Origin: Nitriliruptorales bacterium
GTDB lineage: Bacteria; Actinomycetota; Nitriliruptoria; Euzebyales; Egibacteraceae
Direction of reading: 5' to 3'
Length of the DNA: 8,810 nucleotides
Assembly: GCA_007119305.1 (NCBI GenBank)
Contig: SKPY01000353.1
Location: 1-8,810, forward strand
In this document: positions 4,902 through 8,810 of the stretch, one piece after another
Layout of the letters: every line of letters starts with the position of its first letter
How positions within the stretch are numbered: the stretch's first letter is position 1
Notes under the pieces: model-generated
The model's database searches: none
What the model saw: the letters and a program-made list of their open reading frames with translations, nothing else
What the model was told of the DNA's origin: nothing
Position numbers and translations under genes: made by a program

Positions 4902-6722
4902 TCAGCGTTGCGCGGGCGCGGTGCCGAGGTGTTCGGCGAGGAAGTCGAGCGCGAGCGCCTGGTGGCTGATCTGCTCGCTGACGTCGAGCGAGCCGTGGCC
5001 GGCGTCGAACACGTGATAGTGGTGCGGCACACCGTGGCGTTCGAGCTCGGCGACGTAGTTGTCGACCTGCCGTTGGGGGCAGCGGGTGTCGTTCGCCCCG
5101 GTGATGATGAGCACGGGTGCGCGCACGCGCCTGACATGGGTGATGGGGGAGCGCTCGCGGAACAGGTCGGGCACCTCCTCGGGCGTGCCTCCGAACAGGG
5201 AGCGGTCGAACTCGCGCAACGCTGGCGCCTCGTCCGCGTAGGCGCTGATGTAGTCGGCCACCGGGACGACGGCGACGCCAGCCGACCAGGCATCGGGCTG
5301 GGTGCCCAGTGCGAGCAGGACAAGGTAGCCACCCCACGAGCCGCCGAACACCAGCGTCCGGTCCGGGTCGGCGACCCTGTCAGCGATCATGCGCTCCCGG
5401 CCGGCCAGCACGTCGACGAGCTCGGGCCCACCGGGGTCGCCCTCGACCGCGTCCTCCCACGACTTGCCGTACCCGGTGGAGCCGCGGTAGTTCGGCATGA
5501 GCACCGCGTACCCGTGGTCTACCCAGGCCTGCACCTCCGGGTCGAAGCTGTCCGTGGTCTGGGCGTGCGGGCCGCCGTGGACGTCGACCACGAGCGGCCA
5601 CGGCCCGAAGCCCTCGGGGGTCGCGAGGAAGCTGTGCACGGCCTGTCCTGCGCCGTTGTCGTAGTGCAGCGAGCGGTAGGCCACCCCGTCTGGAGCGGGC
5701 TCGCCAGGAGGCACGAGCAGGGCCCGGTCGGTCTCCGCCGGGTAGGAGCCGTCCGGGCCGGGCTCGCGCACCCGCACCTGGGACGGCTTCGCCGACGAGT
5801 TGTACGCGTACCACAGCGCGCCGTCGTCGCGCAGGCGAGCGCCTCGGATCGTGCCGTCGGCGAGGTCGAGGGGGACGAGCTCGTGTGTGCTCAAGCTGTA
5901 GCGGAGCAGCGCCGTCCGCCCGAGGTGGTTGTGGCCGAGCAGCAGGGCTGAGGCATCGGGCCACCAGTCCGCGACCCAGACCTCGCCGGGCAGGTGGAGG
6001 TCGAGGGGCTGGCGGTCCCCGGTCATGGGGTTCCACACCTCGGGGCGGATCTTGCCTGTCAGGTCCGTGAGCACCGCGAGCCGTCCATCGCCGGCCACCG
6101 GCGACCAGCCCGCAGGAGCCGTGGTGTGACCGGGACCGTCCCACAGCTCCGCGACCGCCTCGCCGGTGAGGGCGTCCAGGACCCGGAGCGTCGGGTGGAG
6201 CACATCCCCATGCTCGGTGTGGGCCATCGCGAGGAGGCTCGTGTCCTCGGACAGCCCGCCGACCCCGGCCGGTTGGGTGTGGTGGTAGAGCCGGCGCAGC
6301 CCGTGCTCGTCGCGGGCGTGCAGGCTGAAGCCGGCCGCGTCCGCCGTGCCCACGACCAGGCGGTTGGGGCGCAGGGCGAGCCCAGCGCTCCACGCGTCAG
6401 CCAGCTCCGGGACGAGCGGCTGGGCCGGTCCGCCGTGGAACGGGGTCGTCACGTACCGGCCGACCTCGTCGCCGGCCCGGTCGTCGAACCACACGACCGC
6501 GCTGCCGTCGGGCACCGGACGCCCCCCGGCGACACCGGTGGGTTTGTCGGTGAGCCGGGTGTGGGCATCGGAGTCGAGGTCCCAGGACATGAGCTGCCAG
6601 ACCCCGGAGGCGTTGGTGGTGTAGGAGCAGCGCGTTGGCGCGTACCGACCCCACGCGGGCAAGGAGACCCGCGCTGCCTGATAGCGCCGCATCCAGCGGG
6701 GTGGCTCGCCTGGGGCCGTCAT
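4902..6722 (-). CDS. S9-family (prolyl oligopeptidase type) serine peptidase
   Basis: 606 residues in two domains. Residues about 30-345 are a beta-propeller of the TolB/DPP type with repeated strand patterns such as VWQLMSWDLD, AVVWFDDRAGDEVGRYV and ALWYAYNSSAKPSQV. Residues about 346-606 are the alpha/beta-hydrolase: oxyanion region VDVHGGPHA (379-387), PNYRGSTGYGKSW (410-422), nucleophile Ser462 in GGSWGGY, Asp545 in TGANDTRCP, and His576 in DAGHGS. The triad is complete. The family cleaves short peptides or acyl-amino acids (dipeptidyl or acylaminoacyl peptidases, and some amide hydrolases). There is no signal peptide, so a cytosolic role in peptide breakdown is likely. The ATG at 6722 overlaps the upstream crotonase stop by 4 bases (ATGA) and has no clear ribosome binding site of its own, suggesting translational coupling. 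Its 3' end faces the DUF368 gene. Exact specificity is not readable. Confidence 0.95.
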   Translation of the reverse strand: MTAPGEPPRWMRRYQAARVSLPAWGRYAPTRCSYTTNASGVWQLMSWDLDSDAHTRLTDKPTGVAGGRPVPDGSAVVWFDDRAGDEVGRYVTTPFHGGPAQPLVPELADAWSAGLALRPNRLVVGTADAAGFSLHARDEHGLRRLYHHTQPAGVGGLSEDTSLLAMAHTEHGDVLHPTLRVLDALTGEAVAELWDGPGHTTAPAGWSPVAGDGRLAVLTDLTGKIRPEVWNPMTGDRQPLDLHLPGEVWVADWWPDASALLLGHNHLGRTALLRYSLSTHELVPLDLADGTIRGARLRDDGALWYAYNSSAKPSQVRVREPGPDGSYPAETDRALLVPPGEPAPDGVAYRSLHYDNGAGQAVHSFLATPEGFGPWPLVVDVHGGPHAQTTDSFDPEVQAWVDHGYAVLMPNYRGSTGYGKSWEDAVEGDPGGPELVDVLAGRERMIADRVADPDRTLVFGGSWGGYLVLLALGTQPDAWSAGVAVVPVADYISAYADEAPALREFDRSLFGGTPEEVPDLFRERSPITHVRRVRAPVLIITGANDTRCPQRQVDNYVAELERHGVPHHYHVFDAGHGSLDVSEQISHQALALDFLAEHLGTAPAQR

Positions 6723-7411
6723 CGTGCGGCGACGAGCGCGCGCACTTCCGCGGGCATGCGCTCCCGCGCGGCCTCGGCGGCGCGACCGCGCAGCCTACGT
6801 TTCGTCTCCGCGTACGCGGCGCCGGGCAGCCCGGCGAGCGCCTGAGCCCGAGCCTGCGCGACCTCGACGACTTGGGCGGGGGGTGCGACCACGTCGGCGA
6901 ACCCCGCCTCCACCGCCTCGTCGGGGGTCACGAGCGCGCCCGGTAGCAGCAGGTCGTCGAGGCGGTCGGTGCGCACGCTACCCCGCGCGATCGCGATGAC
7001 CCACTCGGGCAGCGGGAAGCCAATCGTCGTCTCCGTGAGCCCCCACCGGTAGTCCCCGGCTGCGGCGACCGCATGGTCGGCGCACAGCGCCAGGATCGTC
7101 CCGCCTGCCACCGCATGCCCCGTGGCTGCCACCACGACGGGGCGGGGTTCCAGCCACACGCGCAGCATGGTGGCGCCGAACGCGACGAGCAGGTCGACGA
7201 GGCCATCCTCGTCGAGCGCGGCGAGCTCCTTGGTGTTGAGCCCGGCCGACAGCATCCCCTCCCGGCCGGTGATGACGACCGCATGGCCGGGTGCCAGGTC
7301 GTCGAGCGCCCCCTCCAGGTTGGAGAAGAAGGCGTGATCCATGGCGTTGACCTTCCCGTCGTCGAGTGTGAGCGTCGTGATGGGGCCGGCCTCGCGTGCG
7401 GAGATCGACAC
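6719..7411 (-). CDS. Crotonase-family protein, delta3,delta2-enoyl-CoA isomerase-like
   Basis: 230-residue enoyl-CoA hydratase/isomerase fold. Oxyanion-hole elements are present: MLSAGLNTKEL (53-63) and HAVAGGTILALCAD (99-112). The place where hydratases carry their first catalytic Glu (GGGCE) is GGTI, so that Glu is absent. The second acidic position is kept in GLTETTIGFPLPEW, with Glu127. This GL-x-E-T...P-x-W arrangement resembles mitochondrial delta3,delta2-enoyl-CoA isomerase, which uses a single Glu to shift double bonds in beta-oxidation of unsaturated acyl-CoA. I therefore favour isomerase over hydratase; this rests on motif comparison only. GTG start at 7411 is supported by AGGAGG 4 bases upstream (slightly close). 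A longer frame reaching 7594 would overlap the PEBP gene and has no family features. The stop overlaps the peptidase start (ATGA), so the two form an operon even though their functions have no evident link. Confidence 0.9.
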   Translation of the reverse strand: MSISAREAGPITTLTLDDGKVNAMDHAFFSNLEGALDDLAPGHAVVITGREGMLSAGLNTKELAALDEDGLVDLLVAFGATMLRVWLEPRPVVVAATGHAVAGGTILALCADHAVAAAGDYRWGLTETTIGFPLPEWVIAIARGSVRTDRLDDLLLPGALVTPDEAVEAGFADVVAPPAQVVEVAQARAQALAGLPGAAYAETKRRLRGRAAEAARERMPAEVRALVAAR

Positions 7412-7415
7412 GGTT

Positions 7416-7421
7416 CCTCCT
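7416..7421 (-). promoter_or_regulatory. Ribosome binding site of the crotonase gene
   Basis: AGGAGG on the minus strand, 4 bases before GTG 7411. It is the reason for choosing this start over the longer frame. Confidence 0.7.
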
Positions 7422-7442
7422 GAAGGGTCGGCGCGGGTGCGG

Positions 7443-7448
7443 AGTCTA
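7443..7448 (-). promoter_or_regulatory. Candidate -10 box for the crotonase-peptidase operon
   Basis: TAGACT on the minus strand fits the TAnnnT form, in the 106-base gap after the PEBP stop. Transcription would begin near 7436, giving a leader of about 25 bases that contains the ribosome binding site. No good -35 box is visible, so this is tentative. Confidence 0.3.
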
Positions 7449-7517
7449 GCGATCCGCCAGCGCTTGCCCGTGGCCGTGGCCGGTGCCGCGGCAGCGTCCG
7501 CTCCGCGCTGTGCGTGG

Positions 7518-7991
7518 TCAGGCGATGCCCACGAGCTCGGCCTGCCCGATGATGTGATCCTTCGCGGCCTTGCGCAGCTCGGCACGCGTGACACCGGGGG
7601 CCAGGTCGAGCTCCTTGTCGAGGGCGAACAGGCGGAAGAAGTAGCGGTGCGGTCCCAGGGTGGCGTCGTCGGGGGGCTGCGGGCCCGTGTAGCCTGCCTC
7701 GTCGAACTCGTTCAGCCCCTGCACGACCGAGATGGGCTCCTCGACGAGCGCGTCTTTCGGCAGGTTCTCGGGGAGACCGGACTCGTCGGGGGCGATCCCG
7801 TAGACCACCCAGTGCGTGAACACGCCCGCTTCGGCGTCCGGGTCGTCGCACACGAGCACGAGCTCGCGCGCCCCTTCTGGCACGTCCTCCCAGACCAGCG
7901 GGGGCGACACGTCATCGCCGTCCGCCGTGTAGCGCAGCGGCAGGTCCCCGTCGTGCTCGAACGCCGGGCTGGTCAGGCGGAAGGCCGCCAT
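7518..7991 (-). CDS. YbhB/YbcL-family PEBP (Raf kinase inhibitor-like) protein
   Basis: 157 residues, the usual size for bacterial phosphatidylethanolamine-binding protein homologues. Landmarks in order: FRLTSPAFEHDGDLP start, GDDVSPPLVWEDVPEGA (25-41), the ligand-pocket motif DDPDA (49-53), THWVVYGI (59-66), the GYTGPQPP segment (100-107) and HRYFFRLFALD (115-125). These are the conserved anion-binding pocket residues of the family. The biochemical role of bacterial YbhB-type proteins is not established. No signal peptide, so cytosolic. ATG 7991 is preceded by AGGAGGAG with an 8-base spacer, which fixes the start against the longer frame reaching 8159. It lies between the aminotransferase and the crotonase on the same strand, 106 bases before the latter, and may have its own promoter in the 261-base gap upstream. 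Confidence 0.93.
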   Translation of the reverse strand: MAAFRLTSPAFEHDGDLPLRYTADGDDVSPPLVWEDVPEGARELVLVCDDPDAEAGVFTHWVVYGIAPDESGLPENLPKDALVEEPISVVQGLNEFDEAGYTGPQPPDDATLGPHRYFFRLFALDKELDLAPGVTRAELRKAAKDHIIGQAELVGIA

Positions 7992-8256
7992 GGCACGTAC
8001 TCCTCCTCGGTCGCGTGGTCCTGTAGGGCAGCGGCAGCGCTCGTGTGGTGGGCGGGCGGGTGGCGCCGACGCCTCTGGCCCCGCTCCGCAGTTGCACCTC
8101 CATGGCTGCCGCCACCTCGGGCAGGACGGTTGCGTGGGCCATGGTTTGCACGAGGTCACGATAGTGGATGGCCCGGGACGTCGCCCCCTCGATCACCGCT
8201 GCAGCTGCGTCGTCATCCGGCTCCCATCGCGGGTTGCGGCCGCCGCAAGCGCTCAC
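7912..8256 (-). CDS. Doubtful small ORF overlapping the aminotransferase stop
   Basis: GTG at 8256 overlaps the aminotransferase TGA by 4 bases, and the frame runs 114 codons. The first 60 or so residues (WEPDDDAAAAVIEGATSR, then HYRDLVQTMAHATVLPEVAA) look protein-like with mostly G/C third positions. The second half turns proline/arginine-rich and runs about 80 bases into the PEBP gene in another frame, which suggests it is not translated to the end or has decayed. I do not recognise a family and see no ribosome binding site. It could be a remnant, a frameshifted gene, or chance in GC-rich DNA. Apart from it, the 261-base gap 7992-8252 holds only the PEBP ribosome binding site and the palindrome at 8234-8248. 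Confidence 0.2.
   Translation of the reverse strand: MSACGGRNPRWEPDDDAAAAVIEGATSRAIHYRDLVQTMAHATVLPEVAAAMEVQLRSGARGVGATRPPTTRALPLPYRTTRPRRSTCHGGLPPDQPGVRARRGPAAALHGGRR
8234..8248 (-). terminator. Possible terminator hairpin after the aminotransferase gene
   Basis: A perfect palindrome on the minus strand (TTGCGGC-G-GCCGCAA) starts 4 bases after the aminotransferase stop. As RNA it would fold with a 6-bp stem and 3-base loop. There is no T-run, so if it terminates it would be of the T-less kind proposed for high-GC bacteria. Confidence 0.35.
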
Positions 8257-8810
8257 GCGAGGGCCGTGACGATGCGGTCGAGGCCGCGTTCGAGGTCGTC
8301 GTCGGACAGGGCGTACGACAAGCGCGCGTAGCCCGGCGCGCCGAAGCCCTCACCGGGCACGAGCGCGACTTTCGCGGCGTCGAGCAGGGCTGCGCACAGG
8401 TCAAGGGTGGTGGCCACCCGGTGCCCGGCGAGGTCACGGCCGAGCACGCCCTCGAAGGACGGGAAGACGTAGAACGCGCCCTCGGGTTCGGGGCACACGA
8501 CTCCGTCGATGCCTGCCAGCGCCGCGTGCGCCATCCGGCGCCGGCGCTCGTACGTCTCGCGCATGACCGCCACGTCGTCGAGCGGGCCTTCCAGCGCAGC
8601 CAGCGCGGCGACCTGCGCCACGTTCGACACGTTCGACGTCGCGTGGCTCTGGAGGTTGCCCAGCGCCTTGGTGAGCCCCACCGGCGCGATCGACCACCCG
8701 ACGCGCCAGCCGGTCATCGCGTAGGTCTTCGCGACCCCGTTCACGACCACACAGCGGTCGCGCAGCTCAGGAACGACGACCGGCATGGACACGTGCCGGG
8801 CCTGCCCGTA
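8253..8810 (-). CDS. Class I PLP-dependent aminotransferase (probable aspartate aminotransferase), N-terminus cut off
   Basis: The last 185 codons are in the window; the gene continues beyond the right edge, since the frame is open through base 8810 (YGQARHVSMP...). The GTG at 8792 is an internal codon and not the start. The PLP lysine is fragment Lys28 in NGVAKTYAMTGWRVGW, followed by LQSHATSNVSNVAQ, PEGAFYVFPSF (about 117-127) and the C-terminal GYARLSYA, whose Arg binds the substrate carboxylate. The combination HVSMPVVVPEL and NGVAKTYAMTGWRVGW is the form I associate with actinobacterial aspartate aminotransferase, which swaps amino groups between aspartate and 2-oxoglutarate in the cytosol. 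Other class I transaminases share the fold, so substrate is probable rather than sure. The stop overlaps a doubtful small ORF by 4 bases and is followed by a palindrome. Confidence 0.93.
   Translation of the reverse strand, partial: YGQARHVSMPVVVPELRDRCVVVNGVAKTYAMTGWRVGWSIAPVGLTKALGNLQSHATSNVSNVAQVAALAALEGPLDDVAVMRETYERRRRMAHAALAGIDGVVCPEPEGAFYVFPSFEGVLGRDLAGHRVATTLDLCAALLDAAKVALVPGEGFGAPGYARLSYALSDDDLERGLDRIVTALA

Noticed and set aside
3658..5016. 452-codon open frame on the plus strand
   Set aside because: Overlaps the IclR end, the DUF368 gene and the peptidase end in a different frame; extremely Arg/Pro-rich, a frame shadow.
4908..5951. 347-codon open frame on the plus strand, and a similar one at 5994-6845
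   Set aside because: Antisense to the S9 peptidase and crotonase genes, both with intact catalytic motifs. No family features.
7412..7594. Longer N-terminus for the crotonase
   Set aside because: The extension overlaps the PEBP gene, is Arg/Ser/Pro-rich and has no ribosome binding site, whereas GTG 7411 has AGGAGG and the fold begins right after it.
1..8810. Defence, CRISPR, phage, toxin-antitoxin or biosynthetic cluster
   Set aside because: Every confident gene belongs to a metabolic, transport or regulatory family. No nuclease, integrase, spacer array, toxin-antitoxin pair or synthase module was seen on either strand.

Overview
The window is GC-rich throughout (roughly 70 % by eye), has short gaps, many GTG/TGA and ATG/TGA overlaps and strong GC preference at third codon positions. 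Together with the actinobacterial look of the aminotransferase at the right edge, this points to a high-GC Actinomycetota chromosome. The genus cannot be named from the sequence. I see no tRNA, rRNA, CRISPR array, transposase, integrase or phage gene. No gap between genes exceeds about 265 bases. It reads as ordinary chromosomal metabolism rather than a mobile or defence region.

Left part (1-1384, plus strand): the 3' end of an operon for a peptide/nickel-type ABC importer. It holds the C-terminus of one ATPase (OppD/DppD position) and a complete second ATPase (OppF/DppF position), which overlap by 4 bases. The permease and binding-protein genes should lie to the left, outside the window.

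Middle (1513-3781): a compact divergent module. On the minus strand a small MIP18/DUF59-family protein (2517-2888) is followed after 5 bases by an amidohydrolase-2 family TIM-barrel protein (1513-2511). On the plus strand an IclR-family regulator (2987-3781) starts 98 bases away. The shared intergenic region carries a perfect 7-bp inverted repeat touching the ribosome binding site of the small gene, and a promoter/operator-like stretch in front of iclR. The amidohydrolase has non-standard residues at two expected metal-ligand positions. This module is the most interesting part of the window: a probable IclR-controlled catabolic unit of unknown substrate, with a possible metal or Fe-S assembly factor as partner.

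Next (3920-4840, plus): a DUF368/PopT-type polyprenyl-phosphate transporter. Its 3' end carries one copy of a 25-bp near-perfect direct repeat. The second copy lies in the short convergent gap before the next gene.

Right part (4902-8810, all minus): reading leftwards from the edge, a 5'-truncated class I aminotransferase, a doubtful small ORF, a YbhB/PEBP-family protein, a crotonase that looks like a delta3,delta2-enoyl-CoA isomerase, and an S9 prolyl-oligopeptidase-type serine peptidase coupled to it by an ATGA overlap. Peptide uptake on the left and a cytosolic peptidase on the right would fit peptide use, but they are not in one operon and the link is only inference.
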